Origin: Choanephora cucurbitarum
Taxonomy: Eukaryota > Mucoromycota > Mucoromycetes > Mucorales > Choanephoraceae
Direction: 5' to 3'
Assembly (NCBI GenBank): GCA_025331435.1
Contig: JAIWNI010000021.1
Coordinates: 62,001-126,000, forward strand
DNA length: 64,000 nucleotides
Part shown: positions 25,024-37,355 of the stretch, piece after piece
How the letters are laid out: every line of letters starts with the position of its first letter
Position numbering within the stretch: the stretch's first letter is position 1
The notes under the pieces: model-generated
Seen by the model: the letters and a program-made list of their open reading frames with translations, nothing else
What the model was told of the DNA's origin: nothing
The model's database searches: none
Program-made: the position numbers and the translations under genes

Positions 25024-25426
25024 CACTGTAAAAAAAGAAAAGGTCTTTTAAAGGCTAAAAAAAACCTTCTCCATCAGGTTTTTGTGACCAAATCGCAGGC
25101 TTTTTAAAGGTTATTTTTGCTAATTTTTTGAAATTAAACCAATCACGAAAGTTTTTCTTCTTAACCTTCAAAGACAAAGGCTAATTAGAGGTTTTTTGGA
25201 CTTTGAATCTCCGTAAAGAACCACAATTTTAAAAAGCCGATAAAAAACCTCCAAAAAACCTCTAATTAGCCTTTGTCTTTGAAGGTTAAGAAGAAAAACT
25301 TTCGTGATTGGTTTAATTTCAAAAAATTAGCAAAAATAACCTTTAAAAAGCCTGCGATTTGGTCACAAAAACCTGATGGAGAAGGTTTTTTTTAGCCTTT
25401 AAAAAACCTTTTCTTTTTTTACAGTG
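25024..25426. mobile_element. 403-bp foldback element (MITE) with 177-bp arms
   Basis: Left arm 25024-25200 and right arm 25250-25426 are inverted copies of each other with one mismatch seen (C versus T near 25045), around a 49-bp loop. The ends read CACTGTAAAAAAAGAAAAGG inward from both sides. The element is flanked by a direct CTT on each side (25021-25023 and 25427-25429), a likely 3-bp target duplication. CACT-type ends with 3-bp duplications fit the CACTA/EnSpm-like superfamily, but no transposase is encoded. The near-identity of the arms suggests recent insertion or gene conversion. Confidence 0.92.
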
Positions 25427-25429
25427 CTT

Positions 25430-27737
25430 GTTTGAATAAAATCTCTACAAGAGTTTAACAAAACCCTTTACAAATGTCCTTATCCTTATTACAGATGAAT
25501 TCGTGTGTGTATGTGTTTTTATATAGACAGTGTGAGTCATCCGCTTATATAGAGATCAAATGATAAAAATTGGTTTAACAAGTAATTGCATCTTTATGTC
25601 CAAAATAACTTGAGAAGATGTTAAAATAGAAACCCTGGACGGAAATCGACTGCTAAAGTGCAAAGACTGATATTCTTTCGGCTGTAATAAGATCCTATCA
25701 AATCTCTGAATGATAGAGATGGGTTATTAAAGATTTCAAACAACAAGACACCATAACAAGCCATCTTAATAGCTCAAGTGCTTTGATAAATTGTAGTTTC
25801 TCGTGCTTTTTTTTGGAATCGCTACAAATTTATATCTCTTTCTCAGGCTCAAAGTAAAATGATTGATTATTGCTGGTCTTTTGGAACTTTCATTTCTTTT
25901 TGTCTTAGTGGAAATATCAGAACTGAGCTAGGTTTGCTCTTCTTCAGCAAACACTTCAATTATTTTGGTTCATGTGTCCTGCAAAGAAATAATGGTATGC
26001 TCTTTATGCACACCTAAGATTCAGCGCATGAAATATGTCAAATAATTTACAAACAGATTTATCAAGTGTCAGATGATTAGATTTGTTTGTTATTCTGGCC
26101 TCAAGTTACCTACTGGATGTTCAATAGAATGATACAACCATGATGCTGAAAATGAATAAGATCTTCCTAGACAACCTTGTATAAAAAAACCAAGAATTAT
26201 CACTATTGAAACAACAAAGAATATAAAGCTTAAGTAGAATAGACCTTTGTAAAGTTAAGCTAGAAGAATGACTGATGGTTTGGCAGCTTTTTGGGCCTAC
26301 TAACCATATGAAAGCCCTGTGACTCACCTTGTTTGGACCACTTGAATACTCCTTCATATCATAAGAGCCTTGAGAAAAATGCTACTTATTTTTCAGCCCA
26401 TTGTGAGAGATGTGAACATCCATAATGCTAACAGATGCATGCTGGTATGAATGAAAAATGAAACAAACCAGACGGGGCTTCTCTGTCAAACTGGTTGAGT
26501 TGCATCGAAAGTTTTGGAATGTTTTTTTATCGAAATTTAAGCATAGTCCTCACTATATTCATTGCTTCGTGTTGCTTTATAATTTAAAATGATTTTGGCT
26601 TTTCATTACGCTGGATGCATCGGATCCATAGCGTATTTATTGCACATCACTACACTATTTTCGAAAAGCTAAGCAAATGGAAAGTAATTGGAGTCTGTTA
26701 TAAATTTATACATCTTCCTTCTCGAAAAAAAAAATAGCTGATCATTCTGCTTTGCTACACAAAGACGACATTTTTGTCAGAATCAAAAAAGAAGAACTTT
26801 AAAACAATTGTACAACTCTATACAAAGGAAGCTAAAAAATAATAACGGTAACACAAGCCAAATGCCACTTTTTCAAGTTAACAACATGAATGGTAGAAGC
26901 ACGGCTTTCCTGCTATCTATTGACAACTATTTTCCAAGTAATCTTTACCGAATAATTGCGCATATCTCAAATATTTGTTTGTTTGCAATCAAATTTCAAA
27001 GCACCCAAGAAAAACTCATCATTTATAGTATGGGAGTATGGGCTTAAAAAAATATATGCTTTTTTGCATTTAAAACCAAAGAAAACTTTTTTTTCTTTGT
27101 GAATCGTGTAGCAAGTTGAAGCTATCACTTAATTTGAAAACTTTGTACAACTAATGTTGCATTAAAAAAATGCCATAAAAGCATTATCCATAAAACTTAG
27201 GCAAGCATAGATAGCTTTCATAGAGAGGAAGAATGGGCAGCATTTCTATCACTCAATTACAACTATATCATACGCATGCTAACGGGATCTATGCTTATAC
27301 CAAACATTGGTAATGCAAGATTGCCCTAAAAATTTTCATTTGTGCTGCTAATTTTCGCTTACATCAGGCGATTTTCTGCTCAGGAGCAAGTATGCCATCA
27401 TCATTCGCAGCATTTGTCAATGATTTTATTACCTATCGATAGAAGAAACGAAGACGTTGTTTCGTCTGTCTTGCTTGTGCTCATTTGGCAGTTACGGATC
27501 AAAAAACAATACTGTATTTATTCGGTAGTGAGGACGAATACTGCCTATCAGCACAAACATTCATTCAACCTTCAAGGTAACCTAAAATGGGATATTTGAT
27601 ATATTTATGGGCAATGGATTAAAAATAGTACCTGAATGATTTTTTTTCTGTTTTCTTTTTTTTACTTCAGCCCATTCTAATCAAAATCCAGCTGTCAAGT
27701 GATACATAGAAAACTACAGAAAGAAATCAAAAAATAA
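25430..27737. other. Gene-free intergenic region
   Basis: AT-rich DNA with short ORFs only. No domain-like translation, tandem repeat or inverted repeat was noticed apart from A and T runs. Confidence 0.5.
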
Positions 27738-27744
27738 TATAAAA
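27738..27744 (+). promoter_or_regulatory. TATA box of the small secreted protein gene
   Basis: TATAAAA lies 55 bp before the ATG, with a CT-rich stretch between, a standard fungal core promoter arrangement for a highly expressed gene. Confidence 0.5.
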
Positions 27745-27798
27745 GAGAGTCAACTTACAATTCTTTTTCTCACTAACATTCCAAAGTCTCTTCATATC

Positions 27799-28215
27799 AT
27801 GGTTGCTCTTACTTTTTCCAAACTTGCTGCCTTATCTGCATTTGCTTCTCTTGTTTCTGCTGCTCCTTTCAGCAACTGTAACTATTTCCGTGTCACTTCT
27901 CCCACTACCTATTTCACAACAACTGCCGGCGAATGTCAACAGGTTTCCTTTGATTACAGTGGTCCTGAGCCTGCTCCTATTGTGAGCATTGATCTTCATG
28001 AATCTGGTACTGACAAGTTCGTCAACACTCTCATCCAAAATGTTACTGCTGTTGGTCCTGCTACTCCTTTCTTCAACATCAACCTCAACGGCTACAATGT
28101 AACTGGTGACTATTACTTCCTTGTCAACTATGGTCCTGGTTGTGATGCCATCAAAACTCAAAACTTCCATCTCTTGTACAACCCTAACTCTCCTCCTGCT
28201 GTTTGTCCTCAGTAA
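27799..28215 (+). CDS. Small secreted protein, possibly Kre9/Knh1-like Ig-fold
   Basis: An intronless gene of 138 residues. The first about 21 residues are a clear signal peptide (hydrophobic, ending VSAAP). The mature part starts with a Cys, a FRVTSPTTYFTTTAGECQQVS segment and ends with NLNGYNVTGDYYFLVNYG, a pattern reminiscent of the small Ig-like domain of Kre9/Knh1 wall proteins (..SP....TAG....I.W ... G.Y.f.V). Four cysteines in the mature protein could form disulfides, and N-V-T and N-x-T sites could be glycosylated. No GPI signal or membrane helix is seen. Wobble positions strongly favour T and C, suggesting high expression. The specific role is unknown. Confidence 0.72.
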   Translation: MVALTFSKLAALSAFASLVSAAPFSNCNYFRVTSPTTYFTTTAGECQQVSFDYSGPEPAPIVSIDLHESGTDKFVNTLIQNVTAVGPATPFFNINLNGYNVTGDYYFLVNYGPGCDAIKTQNFHLLYNPNSPPAVCPQ

Positions 28216-28698
28216 TCATTCTCTCCTATCTCTGTATACTCCTTGCTAGATTTCCGATTCCCATATTTGTATTATTCTTTTCTCTCTTCGCTTGCCTAGC
28301 TCCTTTTCTATTGGAATTAGTTACCCGAAATACCATCTAAATAAAAATCGTCCAGTTTTGTTTATTGACTGCTAAATTAAGTATGATAATCAGGGGCAAT
28401 CAAGGTTCATGCAAAGAAAAGCTTAATTACCCCAATAGATTGGTCATTGTGCTTCCTTGGTTAAGCCTAAATTGTGTCATGGCTTATTAATGAAGGGAGC
28501 ACATTATGTTAAGGATAATAATGTCTTCAGTATAATAAAAAAAAGTTGGAGAATTATGTGATTGCTATCTCAATTTGGCACTGCCAAATATTGCAAATCA
28601 TTGTGTAAAATAAAAAGGTATAGTTATGCCAATATGTATATACCTAAACAGAGTGTATCAGTTGCGTATGGAGTATATATGGTGGCAAGGCGATTTCG
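28216..28698. other. Intergenic region between convergent genes
   Basis: The 3' flanks of the secreted protein and the GATA factor. AT-rich, with no further feature seen. Confidence 0.5.
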
Positions 28699-30094
28699 TT
28701 ATTGGTGCTTCCATTGATGTATACGTAAAGGGCCAATGCTAGCGCTGCCATTGCTATTTGACTTTCTTGAATTTCCATTACTATATGATGTGTTATTCTG
28801 ATTTATATTTACAAAATCTTCTATTGTTGCAGGAGCAAGGTGCTGAGGGTGCACTGAAGTTTGATATGAGCGAGAAGTTGGTGCCTCTTGTTTTAATTCC
28901 TCGTTGTTGGCATTACGTCTTGGATCCATCAATACGAAAGGATAATTAATGGCGTTGCCTTCTGTTGGTCGATAGTTCTTTAACGTATTCGCAGCAATTT
29001 GCTTAGATGATGAGGAGACTTTGGGTACGCCACCTGTGATGAGATAGTTTTGCGTCTGCACACCAATAGACCCTTTTTTTATTAATTTTGAGTAATCTAG
29101 AATTTGAAAAGAGAAACATGTATGTTAGATCAGTAGAACATAACTTGATAGTCAGTAATACATCATACGTAAACCGCAAGCATTGCAAAGAGTTCTTGCA
29201 CCATCAGGCCCACGTCTCCATTCAGGTGTTTCGGTTGTATTACACGAATGACATTTCTGTCCTATCATACTTCGTCTCTATCACGATAAGAGTATATCAA
29301 TTATTCCACTGTTTTTCTTTAAAGAATCAAAAAGTCATTGCTTAATTACATTTCTTCGGCGATATCTGGGTCTCGCTCGGCTATTGCTTTGAATATTTCT
29401 CGCTTGGCGAATCAATCGATATTCGGCATGATCCTAGCAAAACTCATGATCAATAAACAGATGAAAGTCAAGCAATTTCTCTCACATTGATAGTGGTAGT
29501 ATGAATGCTTCTAAAATCATCCTCTTCTTCCTCCTCTTCTTCTTCCTCTTCGTCCTCATCTTGGCTTAAGCTCATATTAGCATTTGAGTATCGTCTTTTT
29601 TGATCATCTGCAGTGTAATATTCACTAGACTGAATGGCCTTTAGTGCTATTTGAGCAGCCTCAGAGAGATGATTGATCGTGTCATCTCGCTCTTGATCAC
29701 TCATTGATTTATTATGGAGCTTCAGTTGCCAAATATCCTCGCAGAGTTGTGAGCATTGAACAAGCACCTATGTATTGTATTGAGTAAGTTGTCCTGTTCT
29801 GCCAGGAGAGTAAACGTATACACACACACACACACACCTTTTTTATCGAGTTAGATATTTCAGTTGCTGTTGTTGTCGTTGTCGTAGTTGTACTATCTGA
29901 CTCTTGATAGCCAGAAAGCAAAAAGTCTATTTTATTAACGTTTGCTGATGATCTTTGACTAGAGTTTTCCTCATGACTATGAAACACAAAACAGGTCAAT
30001 GACAACACGAACACATGGCAATGAGCTTTTACTTTGTAGAAATGAGAGATGGGCTTGGTTCTAAAGGATCAGTACATAGTTGAGCAACATCCAT
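28699..30094 (-). CDS. GATA-type zinc-finger transcription factor
   Basis: Six exons (30094-30033, 29976-29838, 29767-29486, 29433-29350, 29256-29169, 29096-28699) give 350 residues with all phases matching. The DNA-binding finger is C-x2-C-x18-C-x2-C at about residues 191-216 (CHSC ... [20 protein letters not shown]), the spacing of the WC-2/plant-like class rather than the 17-residue loop of AreA/animal GATA factors. The finger is split by the intron after CNACGL and completed by HYSKLIKK. Upstream are a Thr run, an Asp/Glu run and a basic RARPRYRRR stretch; the tail is Asn/Ser-rich. No PAS domain is seen, so it is not a full white-collar photoreceptor partner. Start MDVAQL is chosen over an upstream in-frame ATG that would add a hydrophobic, Phe-rich leader. 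One intron has a GTGTGT donor inside a CA/GT repeat. Confidence 0.88.
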
Positions 30095-30269
30095 ACTGAC
30101 TAGGAATTGTTGCTTAAATATAAAAAAAAGTAAGAAAAAAAAAAGAAATAGAAAACTATGAAAACGGAAATAGTCTATGTATAAATAGGGAAAAGATAAT
30201 AGTAGTCTGTGACACATTCGTTTTTGACATATACTATCATATGCATAGATACTAAAAAAAAAACTGACT

Positions 30270-32423
<2,154 letters not shown>

Positions 32424-33336
32424 TTTCAAAATACGTGTTGCATTAGTCACTGCTCTGTTAAGTTGATCGAGATTAGAGTTGAGTATTGAAGAGGGTAGCT
32501 ATGAAAAAGAAGTTAGCAAGCCTTTATCTTTACAACAACAACTTGAATTTTACTTTACAGTATGTCTATTTAGTCTTAGCCATTGTTCGTAGTCGCGACA
32601 TAGACTTGTCGAGGGTGTGCGTGAGTGTATATGACAGTGCTGAAAGAGACGTGTTGCTTCTGCAGTGATATGAGAAAGCTAGAAAGGCTACATAAGTAAA
32701 GTACCACTAAAGTTTATTGTACACCCCAACCTTTTGCGAAAAAGAAAGGGACCCAATTGCGCTCATCCTACGTATGCTGTATGTTTAAAAAAGAAAAAAG
32801 AAAGAGAAAATGCACTTTCGCAGCAATTCAGCTTGCATCACCCTGAGAGGCAGAGAGAGAGCTCAAAAAATGAACAGAGGAGCTTTAAAACTACCAATCA
32901 AAAGACAAAATTAAGCATAGCAAGATAATCAAAATAAAAAAATAAAGCCCCTCTTGCCACTTTGTTCCTTAAAAAAAGAGGGTCTAAAAATGATCAAATT
33001 CCAACGAATAAGATATCCTTCTGCTATAGACACTAGCATCCTGAGCTATTTGAATTGAAATTTAAAGAACTCTTCTTAGTGTAATTTGTTCTTTGTCTGT
33101 GTTTGTTTCTGCATGCTAAAATCAACTATATTTCCAATGGCAATTTGAATGATTTGCTGTAGGCCAATAAATAAAGTGTAAGCAGCTTGAGAGAAACTAT
33201 TGATTTTCATATGCTGACAAAAATGATTAGAATTGACGTCATTTTCATTAAGAAAGACAATGCGTTGATTTTACGTCACTTTGGAAGACATGATTTCATA
33301 CTTATCTTCAGCGCTCTCTTTTTTTAAAAAAAAACC
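32424..33336. other. Divergent intergenic region
   Basis: Separates YME1 from the small mitochondrial protein gene. The left part may contain a 5' exon of YME1: on the minus strand, an ATG with a short open frame near 32,600 precedes the TTTCATAG acceptor at about 32,507. No other gene is seen. Confidence 0.45.
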
Positions 33337-33344
33337 TATAAATA
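33337..33344 (+). promoter_or_regulatory. TATA box of the small mitochondrial protein gene
   Basis: TATAAATA lies 52 bp before the start codon, downstream of a T/A-rich tract. Confidence 0.55.
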
Positions 33345-33395
33345 CAGAGTTTTAGACAAGAAAAAAGCTAATTTTTTTAATCAAAAATAATAAAC

Positions 33396-33875
33396 ATGTT
33401 CTCCACTGCTCTCCGTAACTCTGCTCGTCGTAACATTCTCAACAAGCGTTTCGCTTCTACTGCTGCCGAATCCTCTGCCAACCAACCTAGCGGTGGCAAC
33501 AACGGTGTTGCTTTCTTGGCTCTCTTAGCTGCAGGCGGTGCTGGCTATTACTTGTATCAAACCTCAGTTGGTAAGTTAGTAACATGAAAGAGTGGAATAA
33601 GATAAACTGAGTATTTTATCTTAGAAGCCAAGAAGGGTCCTTTAGAAAAGAAGGGAGAGGAGCTTGACGCCAAATATCAAGAAGCCAAAGATGCTTTGAA
33701 GCAAAAGTATGAAGAAGGCAAGGATGCTGCCAACGTCAAGGTTGAAGAAATGAAGCAAGAAGGTACCAACAAGTACGAAGCTGCTAAGGATGCTGCTGCC
33801 CAAAAGCAAGAAGAACTTAAGAAGAGCGTAGGCGACAAGATGGCCGAAGCTGGCGAAAAGGTCAAAAACTCTTAA
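33396..33875 (+). CDS. Small mitochondrial membrane protein with LEA-like helical repeats
   Basis: Two exons (33396-33570, 33625-33875) give 141 residues. The N-terminus (MFSTALRNSARRNILNKRF) is Arg/Ser-rich and acid-free, a mitochondrial presequence. A Gly/Ala-rich hydrophobic segment (VAFLALLAAGGAGYYLY, about 38-54) is a likely transmembrane helix. The rest is a charged amphipathic helix built from irregular 11-residue K/E/A/D-rich repeats (YQEAKDALKQKYEEGKDAA and similar), like LEA proteins or apolipoproteins. I do not recognise an orthologue with known function. By analogy the soluble part could coat membranes or act as a stress protectant. Codon use (GCC, AAG, AAC) and the TATA box suggest strong expression. 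Confidence 0.8.
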
Positions 33876-34938
33876 GCTCTTCTAATTGACAACATTGTAT
33901 TTTTAGCTTACTTTCTCTTTGTACATAACCAATAATAAACTCACTATGTAAGTCTCTTTGTCTTTTAATTGTCGCTGGCAGCAGAAAATATTGCAATTTA
34001 CATCGTCGAAACATTGTTAAGAAGAGAAGAGTATTAAGTCGAAACATTCAAAGAAAAAAACCTGTGGAAAACTAAGGCAGAAGCAAATATTTTGTAAAAC
34101 AAATAAAGGAAAAGGATAGATCACAAAAGAAGCATGTATCCTTTTAAGAATAGCACAACTAATCCACAGTGGACTTTCGTTGACAAAGAATATGTTGTGG
34201 TCTCTTTATCCAATCTACAATGGAAAAATGCTGACTCAATTACAAGATAGACATTTGATTGACTAAATGAGATAGTCGAGGAGTAAGAAATGGTTTATAC
34301 TTTGAGATCACCTCTGCTTTTGTGATCGACACTGATTTCTCTATTAGCATGAAATGTGCTATACTTGTTTGAAATGAACAAGGAAATAGCTAATCATATT
34401 CGATCCATATATGTGGTCAATGTATCCATTAAAGTTGTTTGAAGAGAGGTAGCATTTTTAAAACAAAATGTACACACGATGGCCTGATCGTGATAGTTAG
34501 CTACCACCAAATCTGTCATACCAGTTACTCGCATCGTGATTCAGCACCTTTAGTTACAATGTACCCTTTGGAGAACATATTCATGTCCCAGGTTGTATCA
34601 AAAATGGCAATGCAGTAGGGTGTACTTTTCTATCCAAGATATGACTAAGCAACTTTTACCGATATCTAAGATTATAGTACTTTTTCTTTCTTATCATGCA
34701 ACACTAGGTACATCGCAGCTGAGACTACTTGATCACCTTGAAAGAAAAAGCTCATATAGGAATGTAGAAATCCCAAGTGTACCAACATAATTATTATTCA
34801 CTTTTGAGGGACTTTGACGGTCATGGGGAGAAACGGTATACGAACAAAACAAAAATCGAGTAAATTTTTATATACAAAACAGATGAATAGAGGAAAGACT
34901 GTATATATAAAGAAAAATAGCTCCTACTAAGTGAATTG
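33876..34938. other. Intergenic region between convergent genes
   Basis: Contains the 3' flanks of the mitochondrial protein and RasGEF genes. Short ORFs such as 34,593-34,790 show no domain. Nothing else supported. Confidence 0.5.
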
Positions 34939-37355
34939 TTAGGGCCTAAAAGAGGGATTTGACCTGTAAGAAGGACTTGGGCGGGGAGGCACCATAGGCG
35001 CTGCTTCTGTTAAATAAATGCATACTTGCATTAGCACAATGTTCTATGCCAACATTTTTATGCAAGTTTACCTTTGTTATACATGTTAATGACTGGGTCA
35101 CTCCAAAAGTGTTGGCTATCTGACTTTGGAGATAGTATGACTGGATAAGAAGCACTCGCCGGCGATGATAATACTTCTTCATCCTCATCCTCGTCTTCGA
35201 ATGTTGACGATGATGTCAAAGGTATAGATGATTGTGCTGAGCCTCTACCATAGATATAAGAACGCGATGTGGGGTCATCAAGACTAGTAGGTCTACTACT
35301 GTTAATGATAGGTGCACTGCTTGTGGTATAATTTTGGTTGCCGAGAAGCATCAATGAACTCGTGGTGCTCATTACAGAATTTGAGATACTATTTGTTCTA
35401 CCTGTACATTTGGTATTCGTAGGTGGCTCACGGAGTAAGCTTAATTCATCGACCATGGTTTGACTTACCCATGGACGCATCAAAATATATTGAGTAACTA
35501 AACTTTGTTGTTCCTCAGCGTTGAGATCGTCTGCTGTATCACTAAGATTTGCGCTAGAAGCATCGCCAGTGCTACTATTGTCTGTGTTACTACCACCAAA
35601 ACCAATGGCACCGCCTAGTCTACCAAAGCTGGATTTACTTCGATGAATAGCTTGAGACAGAGAGGGCCGCACCTGAGACTGAGATTTTTTCAGGACATGG
35701 CTGCTTGGCTTCCTATGATAGGTAGGAGTAGATTGAAACTTGCCCAAGATCTCTAGTAGTTTGAGGATGCGAGGATCTTTTTCTTTTTGCTCCTGGTTGA
35801 CAGCTGCTAATAAATAGGTCATATCATGAATAAACATTCCCAAGAATGGCACAGTAGGCTTCCTTAGATGCTCAGATTGAATAGAATCCACACTCTTTCC
35901 ATTCAATACTGCAGTTGACACAATCCCCATATGCTCGCGATACCTTCCATAGTTGTTGGTTTCCGACATGAGTTCGTTCATGGCATCTAATCGAGCTAAG
36001 CTTTTTTTGGGAATATAGGCCCAAGTACGCTTCAGACGTTGAACTGGAGGTGTACCTAATGCTGATACGATGGCTTTAAGTGTTTGATAGTTGTTTAACT
36101 CTTGGCATTTCCAGGCAATCTTTATCCAATGGTTGATGTGTTGAGATCGAACAGATGCTTCTTGAGGCAGAAGGATAGAGTGCTCAATCCATCTAGTGAT
36201 ATAATTGAAAAAATCAGATGAAGCAACTATACGGGAATGAGGCGATTTTGGTGAATGGGTTAAGAGAGCGTGTGGAGGGATAGCCATAAAGATGGCAGAT
36301 TCAATGCGTGTGAGTTGATAAGCGACAAGCGCTGGTTGAAAGTGTAAAATGCTAGGAATAGTGGCAGCACTCATATAGAGTGTACGCACACGATTTAATG
36401 TATGTTTAGCTTCGGCAACATAAGGAGTATATTTAGCAATAGCTGCATCGAGCTCGTAGATCTTTTGGGTATCCTGAATGCCTAATTGAGTCTTTTGAAG
36501 TCGAAACTCTTTGAGAGAAGATTCAAGTTCGTCTAATTTGCTCTGTAACATGCGATGTGAAGTAAGTAAAGGTGGTACTGGTATATTGGGTACATGATCA
36601 ATTTTTGCTGCTGTAGCATTTGGAAGACTGTCATTGCTGTTGGTTTGTGCTGGTACAAGATGATTAGGATCTACCTCTCCATCAGGCACAGCTTCATCCA
36701 TTGAGCATAGATTGGATCGGGTATATGTCCTTTGTTGTTCTCGTTGCTGAGTTACAATGACTATAAAAAGAAACTTTAATAAATGATACTTTGGTGTATA
36801 TGTGCTCATTATATATTTATGAAATATATGTGGCAATGACTATTTACTTTGGTGGTCAGACAAAGAGCGCTTTACTGTACTTCTCGATGGAATCGGCACA
36901 GGTGCTGTAACTGTTGAGGGTTTCGGTGGCAAGGCTGGTTTGCCGACAAGTGTTGGCTTCGGTGGTATTGGTGGAGGTGGTATTTTTGCTGAGACTGAAT
37001 GATATTCTAAAATCTTCTCGATATGATCAAGACATAAATGTAAAGCTGATATCAATGCAGTTGAATCTTGTGGCTTCGATACAACAGCTATTGGTATTGT
37101 TAGAAAGAGGGAATAATAACAAGAAAAATGTTGCTATGGATAGTTCCTTACTGGAGCGAACAAATTTTGTATCAAACAGCGGCTGTAGAGCATTTTGTGC
37201 GGTTGCTAGGAATATGCTATATGCATCCTAGAAAAAACATCATTAACCAAAAAAAAAAAGAAAGCAAGCGCTTGGTAGGTGAATTGAGTTACTTTTATCT
37301 GCCCGTTATCGAATTGGTGAGAAGCGATAGCCAAAGAAGATTGTATATCTTCCAT
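34939..37355 (-). CDS. Ras guanine nucleotide exchange factor (CDC25-type RasGEF)
   Basis: Five exons (37355-37293, 37227-37152, 37087-36848, 36760-35072, 35006-34939) give 711 residues. RasGEFs load GTP onto Ras-family GTPases. The N-terminus (about 1-75) is helical and resembles an MIT-type hairpin (SSLAIASHQFDNGQIKDAY), followed by a proline-rich stretch with several PPxPPKP motifs (about 73-105) that could bind SH3 domains. A predicted helical segment (about 190-260) precedes the CDC25 core (about 265-470): LVAYQLTRIESAIF, FNYITRWIEHSIL, the INHWIKIAWKCQELNNYQTLKAIVSAL segment and VPFLGMFIHDMTYL. The tail is Ser/Thr-rich with an acidic DEDEDEE patch. A proline-rich PPRPSPSYR ending is added by the last small exon. 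No REM domain is obvious. The specific GTPase is unknown. Confidence 0.88.

Noticed and set aside
32424..32450. YME1 starting at position 32450
   Set aside because: The codon there is GTG; the first ATG in frame is at 32423.
36761..36836. Extension of the main RasGEF ORF to an ATG at 36836
   Set aside because: The extension covers an intron; splicing from the upstream proline-rich exon restores phase and gives a longer coherent protein.
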